Positions 1 through 9,906 of a stretch of 64,000 nucleotides of DNA are shown in pieces. A program made the translations under genes and the position numbers. Position 1 is the first letter of the stretch; each line of letters starts with the position of its first letter. Origin of the DNA: Macrothele yani (taxonomy: Eukaryota > Arthropoda > Arachnida > Araneae > Macrothelidae); NCBI GenBank assembly GCA_039090855.1, contig CM077011.1, positions 40,071,501 to 40,135,500 on the forward strand. Reading direction: 5' to 3'. The notes under the pieces were generated by a model that had not been told where the DNA came from, searched no databases, and saw only the letters and a program-made list of their open reading frames with translations.

Positions 1-712
1 GTATGGGGCTCCGATGGAGACGGATGGTCACTACACCTATGAAGGTGCATCGACAGAAAACGCTTGCATTTACACGGCAGCATCGGAATCGGACCTCCGC
101 TGATTGGCAAAGAATTGCTTTCTCCAATGAGTCACGTTTTCTGCTTCATCGAACGGATGGACGTTGGCGTATAAGGCGAGAAACATCGGAGAACAAACAC
201 TCTTAAATCACAGCTGGAAGAACACAAGCTATGGGGACAGCGTTATGGTCTGGGGGAATGTTTTCGAAGCATTTCCTGGGTCCACTCGTACCTGTGGAAG
301 ACACTATGGACCGAATTCGTTATGAATCCATCCTTGCAGACCACGTACACCCATACATGCTGATTGTCTTCCCTGAGGCGGATGTAATCTTCCAGCTCGA
401 CAATGCGACGTGCCAATCAGCTAGAAATGTCCGGGAGTGGTTGGAAGAGCACCATGGAAACTTCAAAGTACTGCCCTGCACCCTTAATTTCCCAGACGTA
501 AACCCAATTGGGCATCTGTGGGACCACCTCGATCGTGTTGTTCCCTCTACGGATCCTCCAACACGCAGGCTATAGTAGCTATCAGCTGCACTGCTGTAAG
601 CCTGGCTCCATATATCTGTGAACACCTTTCAGCACATTATTGAGTCACTCCCAGCATGTTTAGCTGCTGTCCGCGCTGTACATGGTGGTTACTCTTGATA
701 TTAGTTGGTGGA
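1..712 (+). pseudogene. Tc1-like transposase, 3' fragment, degenerate
   Basis: Two overlapping reading pieces (3-206 and 231-575) give the second half of a Tc1/mariner DDE transposase, the enzyme that cuts and pastes its own element. Visible landmarks are a first-aspartate block read as FSNESRF (normally SDES, so Asp to Asn), a second block QLDNATCQSARN, and a third block VNPIGHLWDH in which the catalytic Glu of PIEHLWD is Gly. The second Asp and third position are 36 residues apart. The 5' half lies outside the window and frames shift near 205-230. Dead copy; exact family not assigned. Confidence 0.8.
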
Positions 713-1048
713 CCGTATATATTCATAATCGAAAGATTTCGAAAATAATAATACTGTTCCGCTTGAATTACTTTTCTCTAGTTATTTATTTCTGAATATT
801 CACACCATGACAAAAACACTACTTATATTTCACTAGCAGCTAAAACAAGAATACTTTAATCATAGGACGAAAGTTTCTTATTCGTCTCTATTTTATGTTT
901 CGGCTCATTAATGTTTTTACAGTTATTTAAATTGTCTTGAGCTTACCGTGATTTATATTCTTATAGCACAGGTGTCAGGCACCCTTGCATTCACACATTT
1001 TGGCACAACATAAAACACACACAATCAACAACTGGAGATTACATAGTG
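713..1048. other. AT-rich spacer, nothing recognised
   Basis: I see no coding frame, tRNA or repeat here beyond AT-rich sequence following the transposase fragment. Confidence 0.5.
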
Positions 1049-1265
1049 AAAATCCTCCAAATACGTGGCGTCAGTTAATAAACAAAGACATCGCTATTTC
1101 CACGGTTGCTGTGTGTTAGCAACACACAGCCACCGAAAATTGTCCTTCGGTCACCGCCGGATAATTGAATCCCGGATCTCTCGTTATCCAGCCGATCGCG
1201 TTAGCCTACGTGGAAAGAGCGATGTCTTTGTGTATTCACTGACGCCACGTATTTGGAAGATTTTT
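1049..1265. repeat. Foldback derivative of SINE-4
   Basis: The outer ~48 bp are inverted copies of each other: 1049-1096 and 1218-1265 both carry the string ACGTGGCGTCAGT (or its complement) next to AAAGACATCGC. The inside contains a second small inverted motif (TGTGTGTTAGCAACACACAG) and a tRNA-like segment with GAATTGAATCCCGG. The same sequences appear in direct form at 1416-1573 and 40978-41113, so this looks like a head-to-head rearranged copy of that SINE. Confidence 0.65.
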
Positions 1266-1415
1266 AACTTTGGATCTCGCCATTTGAATTTACTGCTATA
1301 ATTAATATATAGCCAGTGCCGTTAATGCCCACCAGATGGAGAAGTCTCAGTAACTGAGCCCATCTTACGGATTTATGTCAGAAGATGACAGAAAAACACA
1401 CATAGCGCCGCAGAT

Positions 1416-1573
1416 GGGTGGCCACCGTGGTGTAAGGCAAACGCCCTCGGCTAGATATCGAGAGATTCGGGAATTCAATTCCCCGGCGGTGACCGAATAA
1501 TAATTTTTCGGTTGCTGTGTGTTAAAAACTTGGAAAGAGCGATGTCTTTGTTTATTCACTGACGCCACGTATT
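1416..1573 (+). repeat. tRNA-derived SINE, family 4
   Basis: The head resembles a tRNA with an A-box-like stretch (TGGTGTAAGGC) and a B-box-like stretch around GGGAATTCAATTCCCC. The 3' part ends with TCACTGACGCCACGTAT, shared with the foldback at 1049-1265. A third copy sits inside the mariner at 41 kb. Classed as a SINE from structure and repetition; no poly(A) tail is seen. Confidence 0.6.
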
Positions 1574-1835
1574 GGGTTGTCGGAAAAGTCATGACGTATT
1601 TTGGCACCCGAAGACAATTGGACGGTTTTCGAAGTACTAGAGGCATGCGTTATCGCTATAGCAATCGACAGGTACCAGTTCTAGCTGCAGTCTAAAAGGA
1701 ATAGTGGGCGATTTGGTTGATTTGCGGAGATTCCACATCAAGTTGAAGATGGAAGACCAAACTGTGCATTTTCGTCATATTTTGTTGTTTTTCTTCCGTA
1801 AAGGGAAGAACGCGCGTCAGGCTTGTGAAAAGTTG
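1574..1835 (+). mobile_element. mariner element, 5' end only
   Basis: Begins with a mariner-style terminus (TGGGTTGTCGGAAAAGTC, from about 1574) and has a 5' untranslated stretch, then an ATG at 1749 opening with MEDQTVHFRHILLFFFRKGK, a typical mariner transposase N-terminus. Homology stops abruptly near 1835, where an oppositely oriented Tc1-like element begins. The remaining ~1 kb of the mariner is absent. Confidence 0.75.
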
Positions 1836-2470
1836 CGTGGCTCATCGCACAACGATACATGTTGACAGTATTCCAGGGTACAATTACCGTGTCCATGAGT
1901 CCAGGTGAGGCGCTGTGTGCGATATCGTGGTGTTAACAAAGGTACTCTGGTGGGTCTTCTGCTTCCATACCCCATGGACGCTACATTTCGCTGCACTGAC
2001 CTGATGGATAAGTCTTTTGTACTACCTGCATTGAATGTGGATGTTATTTGAGCCAATGTCGCTTGTCTGTTAGCATGGACCATCCTGGTCAGACGACGCT
2101 GCTCACAGTCATTCAGCACCCGTGGGCCTTCCGTGAGGTATTCTCGGTACACACGTGACACCGTGGAACGAGGAATGTTGAATGTTCGCACAACTTCGGA
2201 AATTGAATGCCCCATTCGTCTGGCTCCCACTGCCATGCCTCGTTCAAGTTACGATAAATCAGGTCGGCGGTTGTTCAACCTGATTCCATAATCCTACTGG
2301 CGATTGTTCAACCTGATTCCATAATCCTACTGGCGATTGTTCAACCTGACTCATGAGATTACACCTCGCAACTGATAAATGTCGTGGCGTATGTCGAAGC
2401 CTTTATCCGTCGGCAATGCCAGTTAAATTTTGCATACTGCTGTCCCATGACTTTTGACACTTCAGTGTAT
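1836..2470 (-). pseudogene. Tc1-like element, 5' half with transposase HTH region
   Basis: On the minus strand the element starts at a Tc1-type terminus near 2470 (TACACTGAAGTGTCAAAAGT) and runs into a transposase frame whose Met is at 2236. The frame shows the paired helix-turn-helix region (GHSISEVVRTFNIPRSTVSR, then a second HTH around QATLAQITSTFN). It ends at the junction with the mariner fragment at ~1836 before any catalytic block. A 33-bp unit is repeated in its 5' leader (2265-2351). Truncated, non-functional. Confidence 0.75.
2265..2351. repeat. 33-bp tandem repeat, ~2.6 copies
   Basis: The unit (G/A)TTGTTCAACCTGATTCC...ATCCTACTGGC occurs twice in full and once in part, within the leader of the truncated Tc1-like element. 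Confidence 0.85.
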
Positions 2471-3869
2471 AGAAAACACTGTTCTAGTGTCGACTGAAAT
2501 AGCTTTCTAGGGATTTTACAAGTTTACCGTTTTCCATGTGTGAACATATTTTTTGTTGTGTAGTGTAAATGCGTATTTGATAGCTCTGGATCATTTGCAA
2601 AGGGATTGTTATTTGAATCTGATAAAACTGCACTGTACTGCTACCGAATACATTGTAGCAGTACAATCCTGTTTTTATTTACCTCTGCTTGACTTACCTG
2701 ACTGCCATTATGACATAAAAATATATATTCTTGGAAGTTCCGACATGACGTTCAGTGCTGAAAACCTAACAAGAATTATAAAATTTTATAAAAGAAAGTA
2801 AACCAAAACTGGAAGTTAAATAAGTACGAATAACATGCGTCAAAAGTCTGTGTCTAAACTGCGGACGAGAAAACAATTTTTTTAGGTGAAATAATGGTAT
2901 TGAAACTTCAGCATTTCTTTATTGATATGCAGTGTTCCGTGTGGTATGAAATGAAGATACGGACAATGCTTTGGAAAAGATGTATTTTTTACTGTGAGAT
3001 ATTTTTTCATGATACTAGGGGATTTAGGACGTTTTTACTTAATGACTTGCAACTTAGCTTTCAATATCGGTGCAATCTTTTTATTCTTACGCTGCGTTCC
3101 ATTTAACTTTTCACGATGATGTGTGTCTGTTTATAACGATGGAATATTTTCTAAGTACTTTTTCTCAAAAGACATGTTCGGTGCAATGGAGAAAGAAGGG
3201 GTTTTCACGCATTATAAGATTTTTTCTTTTTTCATTTCTTAATCAACTGCACATTTCCTTGGGGATAGTTTACTTTCTTTCGCTCTCCGCGGACACCTTG
3301 TGATGGGTTTATGGATACCAAGGTGCCCCTTCCGCACCCTCACAGTAGGCTGCGAAACCACCGATGGAGAAGGCAGCGACCGTAACTATCAGCATCTGGC
3401 AGTATGTTACAACTATTTCTTCAAAGCGCTTTGAAGGAACGTTCTTCTTAACTGTAAGATGCTGAAATGTTTATTGTATAGTACGGACAGGTGATCATGC
3501 TTTTCCCGACTTTGAACAGGCAAAAAGGTTTTTTTTTTTTCTCTTTCTGGTGGATTTTTTTGTTTTTACGTCAGCAACGCATTGAATTTTTTTTTTTACA
3601 TTCTTTGTATCCTACACTTTCATGAATTTTAAATAACTTTTTCTTTTTACATAAGTACACCTTTTTTAGACTGCATTTAATACACCATTAATCTTGGGAA
3701 AATTTCACATCTTTTGTCTCTATCCAACATTCATGCCGGCTAGAAAAAATACCATTCGCACAGAAGTTTTGCCGTTGCTAACAGTGTTCAGCATATCCCG
3801 ATGCAAAACTAGTAATACGCTGTTGATACTTAAAATTTTATAATTCACAACAACGCGATTTCATCCATG
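2471..3869. other. AT-rich intergenic sequence, nothing recognised
   Basis: About 1.4 kb with short open frames only (none above 82 codons) and no family resemblance I can support. Contains T-rich runs near 3530-3600. A small GC-richer patch at 3285-3400 has a weak hairpin (GGACACCTTG with CAAGGTGCCCC). Confidence 0.5.
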
Positions 3870-6297
3870 TATGTACGTCATATGAACAAAATCGAGAGAG
3901 AGATTTAATATTCTGGTACTCTATGTACGTCATGTGAAAAATATCGAAAGAGAGATTTAATACTCTGGTACTCTCTGTACGTCATATGAAAAAATAGAGA
4001 GAGATTTAATGCTCTGGTACTCTATGTACGTCATATGAACAAATAGAGAGAGATTTAATACTCTGGTACTCTATGTACGTCATATGAACAAAATCGAAAG
4101 AGAGATTTAATACTCTGGTACTCTATGTACGTCATATGAAAAAATAGAGAGAGAGATTTAATACTCTGGTACTCTATGTACGTCATATAAACAAAATCGA
4201 AAGAGAGATTTAATACTCTGGTACTCCATGTACGTCATATGAAAAAATTCGGGAGAGAGATTTAATACTCCGGTACTCTATGTACGTCATATGAAAAGAA
4301 TCTAGAGAGGGATTTTATACTCTGGTACTCTATGTACGTCATATGAAAAAAACGAGAGAGATTTTTAATACTCTGGAACTCTATGTACGTCATATGAAAA
4401 AAATCGAGAGAGAGATTTAATACTCTGGTACTTTATGTACGTCATATGAAAAAAAATCGAAAGAAAGATTTATTACTCTGGTACTCTACGTACGTCATAT
4501 GAACAAAAAAGAGAGAGAGATTTAATGCTCTGGTACTCTATGTTCGTAATATGAAAAAAATCGAGAGAGAGATTTAATACTCTGGTACTCAATGTACGTC
4601 ATATGAAAAAATCGAGAGAGAGATTTAATACTCTGGAACTCTATGTACGTCATATGAAAAAAATCGAGAGAGATTTTTAATACTCTGGAACTCTATGTAC
4701 GTCATATGAAAAAAATCGAGAGAGATTTTTAATACTCTGGAACTCTATGTACGTCATATGAAAAAATCGAGAGAGAGATTTAATACTCTGGTACTCTATG
4801 TACGTCATATGAACAAAAATCGAAAGAGAGATTTAATATACTGGTACTCTATGTACGTCATATGAAAAAATAGAGAGAGAGAGATTTAATGATCTGGTAC
4901 TCTATGTTCGTAATATGAAAAAATCGAGAGAGAGATTTAATACTCTGGTACTCTATGTACGTCATATGAAAAAAATCGAGAGAGAGATTTAATACTCTAG
5001 TACTCAATGTACGTCATATGAAAAAATCGAGAGAGAGATTTAATGCTGTGGTACTCTATGTACGTATTATGAAAAAAACGAGAGAGAGATTTAATACTCT
5101 GGAACTCTACGTACGTCATATGAAAAATCGAGAGAGATTTTTAATACTCTGGAACTCTATGTACGTCATATGAATAAAATCGAGAGAGAGATTTAATACT
5201 CTGGTACTCTATGTACGTCATATGAAAAAATCGCGAGAGAGAGATTCAATGCTCTGGTACTCTATGTACGTCATATGAAAAAAAAACGAGAGAGAGATAC
5301 AATACTCTGGTACTCTATGTACGTCATATGAAAAAAATAGAGAGAGAGATTTAATACTTGGTACTCTATGTACGTCATATGAAAAAAATTGAGAGAGAGA
5401 TTTAATACTCTGGAACTCTATGTACGTCATATGAAAAAAATTGAGAGAGAGATTTAACACTCTGGAACTCTATGCACGTCATATGAAAAAAATTGAGAGA
5501 GAGATTTAATACTCTGGAACTCTATGTACGTCATATGAAAATATCCAGACAGAGATTTAATGCTCTGGTACTCTATGTACGTCATATGAAAAAATCGAAA
5601 GAGAGATTTAATACTCTGGAACTCTATGTACGTCATATGAAAAAATCTAGAGAGAGATTTAATACTCTGGTACTCTATGTGCGTCATATGAAAAAATCGA
5701 GAGAGAGATTTAATACTCTGGAACTCTAAGTACGTCATATGAAAAAATTCGAGAGAGAGATTTGATACCCTGGTACTTTATGTACGTCATATGAAAAAAT
5801 CGAGAGAGAGATTTAATGCTCTGGTACTCTATGTACGTCATATGAAAAAATCGAGAGAGAGATTTAATATTCTGGAACTCTATGTACGCCATATGAAAGA
5901 AATTGAGAGAGGGATTTAATACTCTGTAACTCTATGTACGTCATATGAACGATCGAGAGAGGGATTTAATGCTCTGGTACTCTATGTACGTCATATGAAA
6001 AAATCGATAGATAAATTTAATACTCTGGAACTCTATGTACGTCATATGAAAAAAATCGAGAGAGAGATATAATACTCTGGTACTATATGTACGTCATATG
6101 AAAAAATCGAGAGAAATATTTATAACTCTTCTACTCTATGTACGTCATATGAAAAAAATCGAGAGAGAGATTTATAACTCTTCTACTCTATGTACGTCAT
6201 ATGAAAAAAATCGAGAGAGAGATTTAACACTCTGGAACTCTATGTACGTCATATGAAAAAAATCGAGATAGAGATTTAATACTCTTGTACTCTATGT
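3870..6297. repeat. Tandem array of a 52-57 bp unit, ~44 copies
   Basis: Each unit runs TATGTACGTCATATGAA, an A-run, TCGAGAGAGAGATTTAAT, then ACTCTGGTACTC. Length varies by the A-run, by loss or gain of GA steps, and by GGTAC versus GGAAC. The internal CATATG and GTAC are palindromic. Open frames seen across 5218-5892 on both strands are a by-product of units whose length is a multiple of three and are not genes. Flanks are plain AT-rich DNA. Confidence 0.97.
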
Positions 6298-7085
6298 AGA
6301 TAATTTATGCTATGTATTTTTCGCATGCCAAGATCTTTGTGGGTGTGAAACAAAACGAGTGATTCAAGAGTACACATTTACCTACGCACAATATGTTGCA
6401 TTTATTCGCGACGCTCAAGAACACACCGAGCCGCAGTCCGGTACAAATTAAGTGGAATTAGTCATAACAAACAAAAGGGTTTACTAATTCATCACATTGA
6501 ATGGTACTTAGGTAGTTGGACTAACGATTGTTATTTTTTATTTTTTTATTTTTTAAAAATGTTTACTCTACAGTATTATAGAAAACTAATATAATACACA
6601 GTAAAAATACAATATGTGCCACAAACATAAACTAATTGAACAAATAAAGTAAACAGATTCATAAAAAAAACTCACAAAATACAACAAATCACCAAAACTT
6701 TCACAATAATTACAAATTCTGCACAACAACGAAACTCATCCCATTGAAAATTAACATCAATTAAATATACTAATTACCTATTATCAATATGAATCAGATA
6801 TTATATGTTAAAAATAATTAAATGTACAGCAATGGGGCCAGGGAAAAAGGCTGAAATCCTGCCTGACAAGCCACTGATTCCCTTTAAATAAAAAAATATT
6901 CCAGTCTAGTCAAGACAACGAAACAGTTTTACAATGCATTTCTTTTACAAATCATAAAGCAATAAATTCAAATATTCAATTTCCCATCAAAAAACTTCCT
7001 AGCATTCGCTTAAATACCGGATAACGTGCATCTGATCTAATAATCAACGTTAATCTATTTCACTCACGCAATCCCAACACATTGA
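6298..7085. other. AT-rich spacer, nothing recognised
   Basis: Very AT-rich, no convincing coding frame or repeat family. It separates the tandem array from Tc1-like element A. Confidence 0.5.
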
Positions 7086-7087
7086 TA

Positions 7088-8619
7088 CACTGGTGTGCAA
7101 AAATTATGGACGAAGAGGAGAAATAAGCATAACAGCGGAACGAGCAGGCAGAACGGACCGAAAGAATACTCAGGAGATAGACTAGGGTCCGGTATGGTAG
7201 GGCATATGCATATATGCAGCATGACGTAGGGGGGGGGGAGAGGAGTGTCGGAAGGGTATAAAGCACACCGGTGGTGTGCGCTCAGCAATTCGGTAAAAGC
7301 TACTGCACGGTGTACATCGGTTTGAACGACGTCGAGTTGCTGCCACCGTGTGATATGGCCAACAAGCAATCCAGTAGACGACATCTGGATGACTTTACTC
7401 GATGTCGCGTCATTGGGAAGTTGGAAGAAGGTCGAAGTGTAAATAGTGTGGCCGAGGAGTTCGGGATCGCTCACAGCATCGTTTCACGAGCTTGGAGAGC
7501 ATTTCAAACGACAGGAACAGCTGTCCGAGAATTTAGCAGTGGTCGTCCACGAGCAACCACGGCGGCGGACGACCGGTATATTGTCCTACAGGAGAGAAGA
7601 GACAGACGGCAGCCAGTGGGAGAAATTGCAAGGCACATGCAACAGACAACTGGACGTCCGTTATCGCGTTTTACCGTGGCCAGGATGCTGCACAAAGGTG
7701 GTCTATTTGCACGACGACCAGTGCAGTGTGTGCCATTAACTCCTGCTCATCGGAGACGGCGGTTTCTCTGGTGCCAGGAGCACAAGAACTGGACACATCA
7801 GCAATGGGGTCGAGTTCTCTTTAAGGATGAGAGCCTGTTTAGTCTGACGAGCGATTCTGGACATATACACATCTGGAGAGAGCAGGGAACACGCAATCAC
7901 ACCTCCAACATCATCGAAAGGGACCGGTTTGGAGGTGGCGGAATTCTCGTTTAGGGCGGTATCAAGCTTGGTAGCCGTACTGACCTCCACATCTTTCATG
8001 GAAGTTCAGTCACTGGTGTCCGCCATTGTACCGATGTTCTCCTACCTCACGTGCGTCTGTTTAGAGGTGCTGTGGGTCCTGAGTTCCTTTTCATGGACGA
8101 CAACGCTACACCTCATCGTACAGTGGCTGTCGCAGAGCTGTTGGAGAGTGAAGATATTCAACGCATGGATTGGCCCGTAAGGTCCTCGGACCTAAATCCA
8201 ATCGAACACGTGTGGGACCTTCTCGGGAGACGCTTGGCAGTAGGTCATCAGCCGCCAGCAACGATTCCGCAGCTACGATTTGCGCTACAAGAGGAATGGG
8301 CCGAGTTGCCTCAACAGCTCCTTGAAAACCTCGTCCTCAGCATGGACAGACGCTGTAAATCCTGCAACGCAGTCCGGGGTGATCATATACCCTATTAAAG
8401 ACTGGATTTTTCTTGGAAGCCGCTTGTCACATGGATGTTTGTGTCTTCCGTTTAGTTGCGCTCGAAGCTACATTTTCAATAAAGTGCCTTTGTATCCTTT
8501 GGGTTCCTTGTTTGGACGGTTTTGCTCACTTGTCCCATATTCTAAATCTTGGGGATCTTATGGTATGATTTGAGTCGATGTGGAGCACTTCTGCACGACG
8601 TTACATTCGAACGCTAGTG
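7088..8619 (+). mobile_element. Tc1-like element, family A copy 1
   Basis: Flanked by TA at 7086-7087 and 8620-8621. The left terminus CACTGGTGTGCAAAAATTAT matches the inverted right terminus of the second copy (50973-52515). In this copy about 30 bp of the right terminus is missing, so the right end keeps only a few terminal bases before TA. One transposase gene fills most of the 1.53 kb. It lies ~1.3 kb left of family B copy 1, which is in the opposite orientation. Confidence 0.9.
7355..8398 (+). pseudogene. Family A Tc1 transposase, one in-frame stop (DD34E)
   Basis: The preferred start is the ATG at 7355 (MANKQSSRRHLDD), conserved at 51234 in copy 2. The product is ~347 residues, normal for Tc1. 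The N-terminus has the helix-turn-helix DNA-binding region (VNSVAEEFGIAHSIVSRAWR) and a second HTH around LSRFTVARMLHKGG. The catalytic triad is present: LFKDES, FMDDNATPH and SSDLNPIEHVWD, with 34 residues between the second Asp and Glu. The frame is open end to end except for TAG at 7952-7954, which replaces the Trp of the usual VWGG motif. The second copy has the same TAG. Confidence 0.92.
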
Positions 8620-8621
8620 TA

Positions 8622-8957
8622 TTATTAAACATTAAACCTGTACGAACTCACGAACAGAAAAACCTGACCCACCAGGAGTATCACAGGTGTGAGTGGTACG
8701 CCCTAGTGCAACCAAATTAGAGTATCATCCTGTAAAAACACGTTCATGTACTATCAGCAACAATCTGTATTTATGTAGTTGCCTAATAGCTAATATCTGA
8801 AAATGACGAAAACGGACCTCCGAACCAACCGAAATATTTAACAATCTGACAATCTTCGTTTGCAACACAGATAAACGAACTATGTTACGCCTTGCATGTA
8901 GTTGCACCCCATATTAAAATGCAGTACGACAATAAAGGAAAAATAAAAGAATAAAAT
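8622..8957. other. Spacer, nothing recognised
   Basis: Short unique-looking sequence between family A and the SINE-3 palindrome; no feature supported. Confidence 0.45.
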
Positions 8958-9197
8958 GAAAGAAGTACGGGATTACGCCATATAATACAAATTTTGAAGA
9001 TGACAATCCGATTTTTGGCGTAAATGTGACAAGGATGGTCAGTCAGTCAGATAATATCCGAAAATTTGAAAAAAATGTTCATCGTCCTGGACCGGGACTC
9101 GAATCCGCGTCTCCCAGAAAACGCCCTGGTATTTACGCCAAAAATTGGATTGTCATCTTCAAAATTGTATTATATGGCGTAATCCCGTACTTCTTTC
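8958..9197. repeat. Inverted repeat (68-bp arms) enclosing a SINE-3 tail
   Basis: Arms at 8958-9025 and 9131-9197 are near-perfect reverse complements (start GAAAGAAGTACGGGATTACG). The ~105-bp loop holds the tRNA-like and tail part of a minus-strand SINE-3 copy. Confidence 0.85.
9003..9130 (-). repeat. SINE family 3, truncated copy
   Basis: The reverse complement reads the second half of the tRNA-like head (B-box-like GATTCGAGTCCC) and the body to the shared 3' end CCAAAAATCGGATTGTCA. It matches the plus-strand copy immediately to the right. Confidence 0.8.
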
Positions 9198-9233
9198 AAG
9201 ATTTATCTGCTTCTCCGGGCAAACACGGGATAA

Positions 9234-9500
9234 GATTCTTAACCTCCAGATTCGCTGAACATGAATGCCGGTTGCTTCGACTAGCGTATCCTGTGATGGT
9301 TATATTCAAATTGATCGGAAACTTGAAACTTAGTCGTTCTGGGTGGTGTAGTGGTTAGCATACCCGGGCGTTTTCTGGGAGACACGGGTTCGAGTCCAGC
9401 TCCAAATCGATGAAATTTTTTTTTCAAGTTTTCGGATATTATCTGACTTACCATCCTTGTCACATTTACGCCAAAAATCGGATTGTCATCTTTAAAATTT
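9234..9500 (+). repeat. SINE family 3, near-complete copy
   Basis: Contains a ~100-bp upstream segment, a tRNA-like head with A box TGGTGTAGTGG and B box GGTTCGAGTCC (about 9336-9406), and a body ending TCGGATTGTCATC. The same arrangement, including the upstream segment, recurs at 30539-30801, so that segment belongs to the repeat. Confidence 0.85.
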
Positions 9501-9528
9501 AAAAGAATAATATAAAATTACCAGAATT

Positions 9529-9775
9529 CTAACTGACAAAAAAACCTGAAATCCGCGAAATCATACCAATGCGAGATCTCAAACATAACACAAGCTGTTC
9601 CACCTGAGAATCCCATCTCAGAGATTCCCGCAGAACTACACCCAAAAATTTCACTGTGGTCTGGAACTGTGATGCCGTATCATTTAAGTAAACATAACTC
9701 AATTCACAAAGACAAGACCTGATGTTGGAAAACAACACGCACCCGGTCTTAGTAATATTTAACGTAAATTTTTGT
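9529..9775 (-). pseudogene. Non-LTR retrotransposon RT fragment
   Basis: Minus-strand translation from 9775 contains LNITKTGCVLF followed about 30 residues later by KFLGVVLRESLRWDSQVEQL. The NxxKTxxxxF and KFLGV...L.W blocks are characteristic of the reverse-transcriptase thumb region of jockey/CR1-type LINEs. Only ~80 residues remain, with no RT active site or endonuclease. It is a 5'- and 3'-truncated relic. Confidence 0.6.
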
Positions 9776-9906
9776 CGTAAAACCAGTGAAAGAAGCTAAC
9801 TGAGTCATGAAAGTAAATATTTACTGAACTATAGTGGCGGCAGTAGTAAGAATTTCGACTCTCCAACCTTTCAAAAACAATATTTATTGTTACTACTCTT
9901 ATTATA

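Noticed and set aside
5218..5892. Overlapping open frames with repeated MTYIEFQSIKSLS text on the minus strand and matching plus-strand frames
   Set aside because: They are produced by tandem units whose lengths are near multiples of three; frames drift in and out with unit length and lie wholly inside the array.
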